From contig NZ_BPMA01000005.1 of the NCBI RefSeq assembly GCF_026005215.1, positions 1 through 41,674 of the forward strand: DNA of 41,674 nt, read 5' to 3'. Source of the stretch: Capnocytophaga catalasegens (GTDB taxonomy: Bacteria; Bacteroidota; Bacteroidia; Flavobacteriales; Flavobacteriaceae). Positions within the stretch are counted from its first letter, which is position 1. The number at the start of each line of letters is the position of its first letter. Positions 34,320-41,674 of the stretch are shown piece by piece. The translations under genes were made by a program, and so were the position numbers. Below the pieces are notes generated by a model, which saw only the letters and a program-made list of their open reading frames with translations, did no database searches and was not told the DNA's origin.

Positions 34320-35494
34320 TAGCTATATTTTCTGCCCACGAAAGTATATAATGATATAATTCTTTCATTGGGATGTTAGGATTTTGTTTGTATTTGTCCA
34401 AAAGAGCACGATTAAAGTCTTTGAAACGAACAAAACCTCGAGAATTCTGCATCATATTTTCCAAATAAGGAATAAAATTCTCAACGTCTTTTGCCTCGTA
34501 ATTGTCACTGATATACAGGCTGAATAAAGCAAAAGTCATATACTCATTATAAACTTTGTAAGAAGAATCATACATCGTAATGCTTTCTCTTTCAATCCAT
34601 TCCGAAGTGAAAATTTTGTTTATTCGGCTGATAATTCCATATTCCAACGAAAGAGGGTTTACGTAATTGTGGTCGATTTCCGTAAAAACAACCCAACTTG
34701 CGTGCAATTCATTGCTGATTTTGGACAATTTTTCATCTTCCGAAACCTTTGCAACAAACATAAGGGCTTGTTTGAAGTTGTTATTTTCGTGCTGAATGGT
34801 CGCTTGAGCTCCTTTGTTCAGCGGTGAAAAATAAATAAGATAAGAATCATAGCCGAAACCGAATTTGTTCTCCAACCAATTTTTCATTTTTGTAAGGGGA
34901 ACTAATTTGTGATAATCCGTTAGTAAATTATCATAATATAATTTGTTATCTTGGTGGGATTTTCTAAAATTTGACTTTTTAGCAAAATCTTCAAAAACAG
35001 CCAAATCTATCATTGGGTCAAATGTATGCCAATCCAATGCTATTTCGCGAATAAATCCGTTGTTTTTTATGTTTCCTTCTTTATCAAAAATATAAGCACA
35101 AGTATTCATTTTCAGTGCATAAAAATAATTGTAGCTATCTTTTGAAAATAAATAAACGCCCAACTGCGGATGAAGCTTGGGCGAAGGCATATGCTTTTCA
35201 ACTAATGCCACCTCAGGGTGTGAGCGAAAAGGAGCAAAATATTCCTTAACTCGCTTATAATAAATCGGTTTGCGTGTCGAACATATTGTTGTCTTTTTCG
35301 GCATCTTTGTATAGTGCCAAAATAACATTTACAAGTTCGCTAACTTCGGGAATATCAATCAGCATTTTCCCTTTGTAATGCTGAATATATTCTGGTGTGA
35401 AATTTTCATTGGGAGCAATTCCTACCAAGCGAATATTTATTTTCTCGTCTTCGGACAGATTTTCTATAAATGAAATTTCCCAAAATAAGATTCC
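34303..35494 (-). pseudogene. DUF4932-like protein gene with a frameshift and missing 5' end
   Basis: The main frame (34303-35328) encodes a 341-residue stretch with YYKRVKEYFAPFRSHPEVAL ... LPLT... of the DUF4932 type, a putative exported peptidase-like family. Upstream of about 35264 another frame continues in the protein direction: ILFWEISFIENLSEDEKINI, YIQHYKGKMLIDIPEVSELV, ending DTQTD, which joins YYKRVKEY if one T is removed from GATTTATTATAAG. The first residues MLFWHYTKMPKKTTICSTRK of the apparent ORF are therefore out of frame. The 5' end with the signal peptide is also absent. Not functional as it stands. Confidence 0.7.
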
Positions 35495-35500
35495 CTACGC

Positions 35501-35530
35501 TTGTTTATTTTGAAAAACAGACTATCTTTA
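35501..35530 (+). promoter_or_regulatory. Promoter-like element before the lipoprotein pseudogene
   Basis: TTG (35501-35503), 19 bp, TATCTTTA (35523-35530); the last base departs from TAnnTTTG. It lies 15 bp before the ATG of the broken lipoprotein gene. Confidence 0.4.
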
Positions 35531-35544
35531 CCCAAAAAAATCCT

Positions 35545-35769
35545 ATGAAAAAACTTTTATTGCTAACTTTTGCGTTAGCCCTAACTGCTTGTTAAACAAA
35601 TCAACAGACACAAAATCAGACCATGAAGACAGAATGGAACCGAAACTATGGCAGTGCCGACAAATCATACGATACAGACCTGCTATCATTGCGAGAGAAA
35701 ATCGCTCCGAAGTTTCAGAAATTTAGTTATAAAGACGAAAAACGGGTTTGTCGGGTGAGAGAATCGTAG
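35545..35769 (+). pseudogene. Truncated lipoprotein gene with a stop right after the lipobox
   Basis: MKKLLLLTFALALTAC is a full lipoprotein signal peptide, followed directly by TAA (35593-35595). The same frame goes on TNQQTQNQTMKTEWNRNYGS, DTDLLSLREKIAPKFQKFSY, KDEK, then loses its sense at the fusion point (about 35740) and stops at 35769. The beginning resembles exported esterase/hydrolase lipoproteins, but the catalytic part is missing, so I do not name it. Its 3' end overlaps the end of the csaA pseudogene on the other strand. Confidence 0.75.
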
Positions 35770-36055
35770 CTTGTTTGCCGTCGATAGCTCCAAGAAGCAG
35801 ACACTCGCTCTGAATGATAGCAATTTGCTTTTTGGGAAAATTCACAACGGCGGTAACTTGCTTTCCGATGAGTTATTCTGGCGAATAAAGTACCGTAACC
35901 TGTGCCGATGTTTTTCGCATTCCGATTTCTCCAAAATCTATCGTAATGATATACGCTGGATTTCGTGTCTCTTTGAAAACCTCCGCATTTACTATCGTTC
36001 CCACACGAATATCTATTTTCTCAAAGTCCGCCCAAGTGATTAATTCTTTATTCAT
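35723..36055 (-). pseudogene. csaA: CsaA (tRNA-binding domain) gene with an in-frame stop
   Basis: 110 codons in the same frame with a TAA at 35873-35875. The first part, [20 protein letters not shown] then [15 protein letters not shown] ... [14 protein letters not shown], and the part after the stop, LIGKQVTAVVNFPKKQIAII then QSECLLLGAIDGKQATILSP, together match CsaA along its full length. CsaA is an export-associated chaperone with a tRNA-binding (OB) fold. Its normal ending after PDKP (usually PNG.R/KIG) is replaced by VFRLYN, encoded by the antisense of the lipoprotein fragment. Nonsense mutation plus lost 3' end: inactive. Confidence 0.88.
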
Positions 36056-36072
36056 TATATTGAAGTTTTTCG

Positions 36073-36103
36073 CAAAAGTATTTATTTCTAAAGCAATTCC
36101 AAA
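36073..36103 (-). promoter_or_regulatory. Promoter of the csaA pseudogene
   Basis: On the minus strand TTTG (36100-36103), a 19-bp spacer and TACTTTTG (36073-36080), 18 bp before the ATG: an intact Bacteroidota promoter in front of a dead gene. Confidence 0.65.
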
Positions 36104-36209
36104 ACATTTATAATGGTTAGTTGTTAATTATCAATGGTTAATGATAAATTATAAATTACTAATGTTTCTCATCAATTAATAACGCATATCAATCGTCAGG
36201 GATTAAATT

Positions 36210-36436
36210 CTTTTATGCGTTCTTAAATTAAAAATATATTTTTTATCTTTTAAGAGTTCTTAAAACACTAAACGGAAAACATTTTGACCTTTTAAGAGTT
36301 CTTAAAATGCTAAACGGAAAACTTTTTGAGCTTTTAAGAATACTTAAAATGCTAAACTGAAAACTTTTCGAGCTTTTAAGCGTTCTTAAAGGATTGTCCG
36401 AATAATTTTTTGATATTTTATGTATTCTTAAAAAGT
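36210..36436. repeat. 42-bp tandem array A (core AAGAGTTCTT)
   Basis: TTTTA(A/T)G-x-TTCTTAAA palindromes start at 36211, 36248, 36290, 36332, 36374 and 36416, the last five at exact 42-bp steps. The best units (36248, 36290, 36332) are TTTTAAGAGTTCTTAAAA, then a C-T-AAACGGAAAAC block and about 10 bp of spacer. The palindrome has an 8-bp stem with a 2-nt centre. The units degrade outward. Array B at 37714-37935 has the same plan. The 535-bp gap 36056-36590 holds no gene. Confidence 0.85.
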
Positions 36437-36502
36437 TTAATATTATATCTAGACACAATATATTGCATATATACGATATCAATTTTAATTAATTTCAGCA
36501 TT

Positions 36503-36524
36503 GTAGGGTCAAATAATTATTTGC
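36503..36524. repeat. Degenerate GTAGGG/ATTTGCC palindrome
   Basis: GTAGGGTCAAATAATTATTTGCC: a variant of the GGCAAAT/ATTTGCC element at 26600 and 27680. Confidence 0.55.
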
Positions 36525-36537
36525 CAGAATGATAAAA

Positions 36538-36561
36538 GGGCGAAAAATGTTTCGCCCCTAC
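36538..36561. repeat. Palindrome GGGCGAAA/TTTCGCCC with CTAC end
   Basis: GGGCGAAA (36538-36545), loop AATG, TTTCGCCC (36550-36557), then CTACA: 8-bp stem, 4-nt loop, in the gap just behind the yeiH-like gene, where it may also act as a transcription end. Confidence 0.8.
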
Positions 36562-36590
36562 AATGAAAAATTTTCTAACAATCAAAATCT

Positions 36591-37529
36591 TTAAACATAA
36601 TGCGTTACCACCCAAAGACTTCCGATACTTATGAAAATCCACAAGGCAATAGCTAAAACAAGGGGTTTGATTCCGATGTTTTTAAGGTTTCCCACAGAAA
36701 GCGTTGTACCGATTAAGAAGAGTGTAAGGTGCAATCCTGCTTTGGAAATATCTGTTATGATAGGAGATATTTCTTGTACCGCCTGAAAGTAAGTATTTAT
36801 CAAAATTGCCAACACAAAAAGACCAATAAACCACGGAATTTTCACTTTAGCACTGCCATTTTTGAACATAAAAAGCGTAACTATTGACAGTGGAATAATC
36901 CACAAGGCACGAGCCAGCTTAACCGTCATTGCTATTTTCAGAGCCTCGTTTCCGTACTTACTTGCCGCACCCACTACCGAACTCGTATCGTGAATTCCGA
37001 TGGCACACCACAAGCCGAAATCGTGTTGCGAAAGCTCCAGCCAATGTCCCACCGCAGGGAAAACAAACAACGCTACCGAGTTGAGCGTAAACACAATAGC
37101 TAATGCTACTGAAATATCCTTTGGCGAGGGTTTCACAATGGGTGACACTGCCGCAATGGCACTTCCGCCACAAATTGCGGTTCCTGTTGAGATAAGATAT
37201 GAAAGTGGCGTGGGAATTTTGAGCAATTTTCCTAAAATCCAACCCAATGTCAGCACTGCAACAATGCTGATTACGGTGATTCCGAAACCTGACTTCCCTG
37301 CCTGTAAAGCCTCATCGAGGTGCAACCCAAAACCCAGCCCTACAATAGCAATTTTTAGTAATAAATGAATGTATTTGTTCGATTTCTCCTGATACGGATT
37401 TCTTATTAGAAACGAAGTGAAAAACCCCAACGACAGTGCCACCGGCGACGAAATCCAAGGGGTAAGACAAAGAACAACGAGCATTAGAAAAATGATTTTC
37501 TTGTAAATGTTATTTTCAGTACTAGCCAT
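36591..37529 (-). CDS. YeiH/UPF0324 family putative sulfate exporter
   Basis: A 312-residue inner-membrane protein with about ten helices of the YeiH (UPF0324) family. Diagnostic parts are LGFFTSFLIRNPYQEKS, IVGLGFGLHLDEALQAGKSG, STGTAICGGSAIAAVSPIVK (residues 115-134), LWCAIGIHDTSSVVGAASKY, and IKPLVLAIALWIFISIGSLW. The family is annotated as putative sulfate exporters; transport has not been shown broadly. It has a good promoter. Both sides carry 42-bp tandem arrays, so the gene is an isolated single-gene unit. Confidence 0.92.
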   Translation of the reverse strand: MASTENNIYKKIIFLMLVVLCLTPWISSPVALSLGFFTSFLIRNPYQEKSNKYIHLLLKIAIVGLGFGLHLDEALQAGKSGFGITVISIVAVLTLGWILGKLLKIPTPLSYLISTGTAICGGSAIAAVSPIVKPSPKDISVALAIVFTLNSVALFVFPAVGHWLELSQHDFGLWCAIGIHDTSSVVGAASKYGNEALKIAMTVKLARALWIIPLSIVTLFMFKNGSAKVKIPWFIGLFVLAILINTYFQAVQEISPIITDISKAGLHLTLFLIGTTLSVGNLKNIGIKPLVLAIALWIFISIGSLWVVTHYV

Positions 37530-37574
37530 TTTTAGAAGAATAATTTTAAATTAAAAAAATCTATTTAATGGGGA

Positions 37575-37606
37575 CAAAAGTAATAAAGTACATTATTTTC
37601 TGTCAA
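37575..37606 (-). promoter_or_regulatory. Promoter of the yeiH-like gene
   Basis: On the minus strand TTG (37604-37606), 21-bp spacer, TACTTTTG (37575-37582), 46 bp before the ATG. Confidence 0.6.
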
Positions 37607-37713
37607 GAAAATACGCGATTTTTTTTGAATATTCAAAATTAAACCCAACACCATCAGGATTTTTGGAAAAACAATCAATCAGCTTCGAGAATATATTTTT
37701 CTCATTTACAAAG

Positions 37714-37935
37714 CATTCACTGAAGTGAAAACCTTCAACGGAAAGTAAAATAACCTTTTCACTATAACGAAAATCTTCAACAGAAAACAAAACAGCCTTT
37801 TCACTGTAATGAAAACACTCAACGGAAAGCAAAATAGCATTTCACTATAGTGAAAACATTCAGCAGAAAACAAAATAGCCTTTTCACTACAATGAAAACA
37901 CTTAGCAGAAAGCAAAACACTCTTTTCACTGCAGT
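37714..37935. repeat. 42-bp tandem array B (core CACTRYARTG)
   Basis: TTCAC starts at 37716, 37758, 37800, 37841, 37883 and 37925: steps of 42, 42, 41, 42 and 42 bp. Consensus: TTTTCACTRYARTGAAAA, then CAYTCARCRGAAARC, AAAAYAGCC. Against array A the blocks AAAACACT and AACGGAAA are the same and equally spaced; only the 10-bp palindromic core differs. The 629-bp gap 37530-38158 holds no gene; it has the yeiH promoter at one end and a GH92 promoter at the other. Confidence 0.9.
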
Positions 37936-38094
37936 CTTTTCAAAATTTGTAATATTGATTCAGAATAAGAAAAATATTTTTGTAGATTTGCCAAACAAAT
38001 TCTAACATTCTTTGTTTGTTTGAATTATCTATTTTTCCAAAAAAAGTAAAATAAAGAACAATGTCGAAAAATAGGTCAAATGCAAAAAAAATAC

Positions 38095-38102
38095 TATATT
38101 TG
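38095..38102 (+). promoter_or_regulatory. -7 element of the GH92 gene
   Basis: TATATTTG matches TAnnTTTG, 57 bp before the ATG. No clear -33 TTG. Confidence 0.5.
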
Positions 38103-38158
38103 CGTGATAATTCAGCAATCTAAAACACAGCGAAAATTCAAACTAAAATTTTAGGATA

Positions 38159-40432
38159 ATGAGAAAAAAACACATCACATCATTGGCGTTTTTAGGACTG
38201 ATGATAGCTTCGTGCAACGAAGTAAAACAACCTGTAACTGAGCAACAAACAGAGCAAAAACCACTCACGAGTTTCGTAAATCCGTTTATCGGAACGGGCG
38301 GACACGGGCATACGTACCCCGGAGCTGCCGTTCCTTTCGGGCAATTACAAGTCAGCCCCGTGAACGGAATTAGTGGCTGGGATTGGTGTTCGGGCTATCA
38401 TCACAGCGATAGTTTGGTCATCGGATTTGGGCATTTGTCGCTCAGCGGAACGGGTATCGGCGATTTGAACGATATTTTGCTGATGCCAGTCAATAAAGAA
38501 TATGATTTGTCGCAGCTTTCCACGGGGAAGGAAGACCAATACCCGAAAGCCGCTCTCGATTTTCGCAATCAAGTGCCGTACAAATCTCGCTACTCGCACC
38601 AAAATGAAAAAGCCGAACCAGGGTATTATCAAGTTTTCTTGGAAGACCCGGAAGTAAATGTGGAACTTACTGCCGACCAATACGTTGGAGTACATAAATA
38701 TACGTTCCAAAAAGGCGATATGCAATCTGTAATTCTCAATTTAGGATTTGCCATCAATTGGGACAACCCGACCGAAATGAGCATTCGTCAAAGCGACCAA
38801 AAATTGGACGGACAAAACGTAGGAAACATCATCACAGGCTACCGATTCAGTACGGGCTGGGCAAAAAATCAGAAAGTGTTTTTTGCGATTAAATTTTCTA
38901 AGCCAATTAAAAAAATCGAACTTCATCAAAATGAAAAACAAATTTCTTCGGGACAATTCTTTTTTGATGAAACTACAAATGAAGAATTGGAAGTTCGTGT
39001 AGCTCTTTCTTCTGTAAGTGAAGATGATGCTTTGGATAATTTGGATTTGAACGACAACCGCTCCTTTGCTGAAATCCGTCAAAAAGCTCACGATACTTGG
39101 GAAAAACATCTTTCTTCCATAGAAATCGAAACGTCGGTAGATTCGCTCAAAACGATTTTCTACACGGCTTTGTACCACGCTCAGGTGGCTCCTGTTACTT
39201 TTTCGGATAAAAGTGGTAAATTTCGTCAGCAAAATGATGAAATTTATACCGCCAAAGATTTTACAGCCTATTCTACTTTGTCATTGTGGGATACGTTCCG
39301 TGCTGAAAATCCGCTTATTACTTTGCTTCAACCCAAAGTGTCTTCGGATATTATCAACTCAATGTTGGCTTATTCAGATGTAATTCAAAAACTTCCCGTT
39401 TGGACGCTCTACGGCAACGAAACCGATTGTATGACGGGTTATCATTCCATTCCCGTAATTGTGGAAGCGTACTTAAAAGGCGTTCGTTCGTTCGATGCCG
39501 AAAAAGCCTACCAAATGATGAAAAAAACGATGATGGGAGACGAACGCGGACTGAAATTCTACAAGCAATACGGCTACATTCCGTACGATAAATGGGACGA
39601 ATCGGTAACTATCACACTCGAATATGCGTATGACGATTGGTGTGTGGCACAAATGGCAAAAGCCTTAGGAAAAACCGATGATTACGAGTTCTTTATGAAA
39701 CGAAGTGAGGCATACAAACATTTGTTCGACCCTGCTACGGGCTTTATGCGAGGCAAATCGGCAAGTGGAAAATGGCGTGAACCTTTCGACCCGAAACATT
39801 CCAACCACCGCGAAGCCACCGATTACACCGAAGGAAATGCTTGGCAACACTCGTGGTTCGTGCCGCACAATCCGAGCGGACTGATAAACGCTTTTGGGGG
39901 CAACGAGCCGTTTGTAGCTCATTTGGAAAAATTATTTACCGAAAGCTCTGAGATTACGGGCGATAACGTTTCGGCGGACATCACGGGGCTTATCGGGCAG
40001 TATGCACACGGCAACGAACCGAGCCATCATATTGCGTATTTGTTCAACAAAGCTGGAATGCCGCACCGCACACAATATTGGGTGAATGAAATCCTCAAAA
40101 CGCAGTACAACACGACGCCCAACGGCTTGGCAGGAAATGAGGACTGCGGACAGATGTCGGCTTGGTACGTGTGGAGTTCCATTGGTTTGTACCCGATGAA
40201 TCCAGCTTCGGGTGAGTATGAAATAGGGCGTCCGTTATTTCCGAAAGCGAAAATAAATCTTCCTAACGGGAAAACGTTTACCATTATCGCTGAAAATGTT
40301 TCTGCTGAAAATATGTACATTCAGTCGGCAACGCTCAACGGACAGCTTTTTGAAGGATTTACAATTTCTGATGAAACCCTCAAAAAAGGAGGCGAATTAA
40401 AATTTGTTATGGGAGCGAAACCAAAGAGGTAA
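38159..40432 (+). CDS. GH92 family alpha-mannosidase, lipoprotein
   Basis: A surface or periplasmic glycosidase that removes mannose from glycans such as N-glycans. The signal peptide MRKKHITSLAFLGLMIASC ends in a lipobox (Cys19). SFVNPFIGTGGHGHTYPGAA (residues 39-58) is the start of the GH92 domain, followed by FGHLSLSGTGIGDLNDILLM, YSTLSLWDTFRAENPLITLL, ETDCMTGYHSIPVIVEAYLK and GNEDCGQMSAWYVWSSIGLY (acidic catalytic region). Length 757 is normal. Together with the sulfatase it suggests host-glycan foraging, though no SusC/SusD pair is in the window. It has its own promoter and is a single gene. Confidence 0.95.
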   Translation: MRKKHITSLAFLGLMIASCNEVKQPVTEQQTEQKPLTSFVNPFIGTGGHGHTYPGAAVPFGQLQVSPVNGISGWDWCSGYHHSDSLVIGFGHLSLSGTGIGDLNDILLMPVNKEYDLSQLSTGKEDQYPKAALDFRNQVPYKSRYSHQNEKAEPGYYQVFLEDPEVNVELTADQYVGVHKYTFQKGDMQSVILNLGFAINWDNPTEMSIRQSDQKLDGQNVGNIITGYRFSTGWAKNQKVFFAIKFSKPIKKIELHQNEKQISSGQFFFDETTNEELEVRVALSSVSEDDALDNLDLNDNRSFAEIRQKAHDTWEKHLSSIEIETSVDSLKTIFYTALYHAQVAPVTFSDKSGKFRQQNDEIYTAKDFTAYSTLSLWDTFRAENPLITLLQPKVSSDIINSMLAYSDVIQKLPVWTLYGNETDCMTGYHSIPVIVEAYLKGVRSFDAEKAYQMMKKTMMGDERGLKFYKQYGYIPYDKWDESVTITLEYAYDDWCVAQMAKALGKTDDYEFFMKRSEAYKHLFDPATGFMRGKSASGKWREPFDPKHSNHREATDYTEGNAWQHSWFVPHNPSGLINAFGGNEPFVAHLEKLFTESSEITGDNVSADITGLIGQYAHGNEPSHHIAYLFNKAGMPHRTQYWVNEILKTQYNTTPNGLAGNEDCGQMSAWYVWSSIGLYPMNPASGEYEIGRPLFPKAKINLPNGKTFTIIAENVSAENMYIQSATLNGQLFEGFTISDETLKKGGELKFVMGAKPKR

Positions 40433-40544
40433 ATACGTTATTTAACCAAAAAGAATTCATGGGAAATTTAAAAGTAGAAAAGAAAACAAAGATAATTCTT
40501 ATAAAGTCTACATAACACGAAATACTGAAAAATTAGTTGCTACA

Positions 40545-41279
40545 GTGCATTTAAAAGATGATAATGGTACAATTATTCAAACAAAAACAGCCACACTTAC
40601 AATTTTGCATAAAGGTGTTGCTATTTATATTGCTTTTCCCGATTACAAAGCTGACCCTGAAATAAACATCCCTCTTCCAAAAGGGAAAAATATTAAAATT
40701 CCTAAAATAGAAACAGGTCACGCAGGAATTTTATTAATAGAAAGCGATGGTTATACTGCGTATTATGAATATGGTCGATATCCTCATTCTTGGGATAAGA
40801 CCAAAGGATATGTAAGAAGAAAAACTGTTCCTAATGTCAAGTGGAATGGAAGTGGATTAATAGATATCTCTGAGCTGAATAAAGTTTTAAGTAAAATTTC
40901 TCAACAATCGGGAGATAATGGAAATATTATTGGTGCTTATATAGAGACAAATTATATAAATAGAATGCTGTCTTATGCTGAACAAAAACATATAGAAAGT
41001 GTTCCCAATGATATCAATGACCCAACACCTCATAAACATCACGCAAAAGATTATGAAAATATAGAACACATAGAATATTCCAAAGATCGAAAAGAATATA
41101 ATTTATTTTCTAATAATTGTGGCACTTTTGCATTAGATGTTATTCGAGCAGATGAAAATGTTGCATCTCCTTGGGTTGTTATAAAAACAACTCCAAATGA
41201 TATTTTAGAAGAATTTTTTGATGAAGGGCATAAAAGAGTCTTTTATAATTCAAAAACAAAAGAAACAATTTTAGAATAA
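40545..41279 (+). CDS. Truncated toxin-like protein with permuted NlpC/P60-like domain
   Basis: Starts at a GTG (MHLKDDNGTIIQTKTATLTI) but the same frame is open back to about 40446 without an ATG (SRKENKDNSYKVYITRNTEK). An ATG at 40459 is in another frame, so the 5' end is missing or frameshifted. The domain has His59 in TGHAGILLIES, an aromatic motif YTAYYEYGRY, and Cys192 in LFSNNCGTFALDV. His before Cys is the order of permuted papain-like (LRAT/NlpC-like) enzymes, many of which are peptidoglycan or protein hydrolases in bacterial toxins and secretion-system effectors. The next gene encodes a membrane protein that could be its immunity partner. Confidence 0.5.
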   Translation: MHLKDDNGTIIQTKTATLTILHKGVAIYIAFPDYKADPEINIPLPKGKNIKIPKIETGHAGILLIESDGYTAYYEYGRYPHSWDKTKGYVRRKTVPNVKWNGSGLIDISELNKVLSKISQQSGDNGNIIGAYIETNYINRMLSYAEQKHIESVPNDINDPTPHKHHAKDYENIEHIEYSKDRKEYNLFSNNCGTFALDVIRADENVASPWVVIKTTPNDILEEFFDEGHKRVFYNSKTKETILE

Positions 41280-41283
41280 AAAG

Positions 41284-41616
41284 ATGATACAAAAAAAACA
41301 ACTATATATCAGTTATGGATTTTTATTTTGTGTAATAATAAGTCCCATAATAGCTCTTTCATTTTTATTCGATCAGGATCTTTTCAGAAATGAAATTATC
41401 GAATTTATTTGTGGTGGTATTTTTGTTATAACTTACTTGCTTTTCCCTATTTTTTTTATATATCAAATTATCTTAAAAGTAAAGAAACGCTCCAAAAGAA
41501 AAATATTTATTATCTCTATTATAACGTTTTTATTATTCATCTTATCTATTGTATTTTATTATTATCTATATCATATAGTAGATGAGGCTATAACCCGAAG
41601 ATATCAATCAATGTAA
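41284..41616 (+). CDS. Small membrane protein, candidate immunity partner
   Basis: 110 residues with three hydrophobic helices (about 7-28, 35-57 and 68-90) and a charged loop KVKKRSKRK. It starts 4 bp after the end of the toxin-like gene, so the two are probably cotranscribed. Small membrane proteins in this position often protect against cell-wall or periplasmic effectors. No family recognised; the role is inferred only from position. About 58 bp of AT-rich sequence follow to the window edge. Confidence 0.6.
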   Translation: MIQKKQLYISYGFLFCVIISPIIALSFLFDQDLFRNEIIEFICGGIFVITYLLFPIFFIYQIILKVKKRSKRKIFIISIITFLLFILSIVFYYYLYHIVDEAITRRYQSM

Positions 41617-41674
41617 AAACATCATAAAGGCATAATGATTGTATAAAAAATATAATTGTATATCCGTAATCACT

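Noticed and set aside
36243-36482. Minus-strand 79-aa open frame with LRTLKRSKCFPFSV-like repeats
   Set aside because: It is a translation of array A. The 42-bp period keeps the frame open; there is no start context, and the units degrade without regard to codons.
37593-37915. Minus-strand open frames of 69-79 aa over array B
   Set aside because: Repeat-derived; one 41-bp unit breaks the frame and two overlapping frames are equally open, as expected for non-coding repeats.
36210-37935. CRISPR array hypothesis for the two 42-bp arrays
   Set aside because: The segments between the palindromes are themselves repeated in every unit rather than unique spacers, and no cas genes are present.
1-41674. 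tRNA or rRNA genes, complete insertion sequences
   Set aside because: I looked for cloverleaf-like segments with CCA-type ends, and for transposase-like ORFs with terminal inverted repeats, and saw none; a dedicated scan would be decisive.

Overview
The window looks like a chromosomal segment of a low-GC (roughly mid-30s %) member of the Bacteroidota, most likely class Flavobacteriia. This rests on promoters of the TTG/N19-21/TAnnTTTG type, lipoproteins and signal peptides of the family style (for example ending in AYGQ or TWGQ), a Bacteroidota HU-like protein, an MraZ-RsmH-FtsL-FtsI-MurE-MraY-MurD gene order, and glycan-scavenging lipoproteins (sulfatase, GH92 mannosidase). A Capnocytophaga-like commensal is my best guess, but it is a guess from gene style only.

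Layout. Positions 1-2245 hold the end of an AraJ-like MFS transporter and holB. From 2478 the division and cell-wall (dcw) cluster starts with an MraZ operator and then mraZ, rsmH, ftsL and ftsI. The cluster is then opened three times by accessory genes on the same strand: 6.3-16.6 kb between ftsI and murE, 18.05-21.4 kb between murE and mraY, and 22.7-29.3 kb between mraY and murD. After murD the cluster stops: miaB follows from its own promoter and ftsW is not seen. Everything from 1 to 32.2 kb lies on the + strand.

The accessory blocks hold small single-domain genes: sulfatase, methyltransferase, isochorismatase-like, DUF4180, two DUF1697 paralogs, HU-like, two GNATs, VOC, DUF4260, GyrI-like, a quinone-reductase-like flavoprotein, DinB, Tag and several unknown proteins. 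The blocks carry traces of recent rearrangement: a second copy of the murE 3' end after an insert, a second GNAT 3' end after the VOC gene, a 455-bp nearly identical direct repeat shared by the DUF1697 genes, and many broken genes.

The right part (32.5-41.7 kb) has mixed strands: a WG-repeat-like secreted protein, a frameshifted DUF4932-like gene, two pseudogenes fused tail to tail (a lipoprotein and CsaA), a YeiH-family transporter flanked on both sides by 42-bp tandem arrays, a GH92 lipoprotein, and a likely toxin/immunity remnant with a permuted NlpC/P60-like (His before Cys) domain.

The most unusual non-coding signal is a set of five intergenic arrays with a period of 21, 22 or 42 bp (two or four helical turns). 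Two of them share conserved flanks but have different palindromic cores. A separate set of dispersed palindromes shares GTAGRG/CYCTAC-like ends around interchangeable cores. I saw no tRNA, rRNA, CRISPR-cas genes, complete insertion sequence or integrase.
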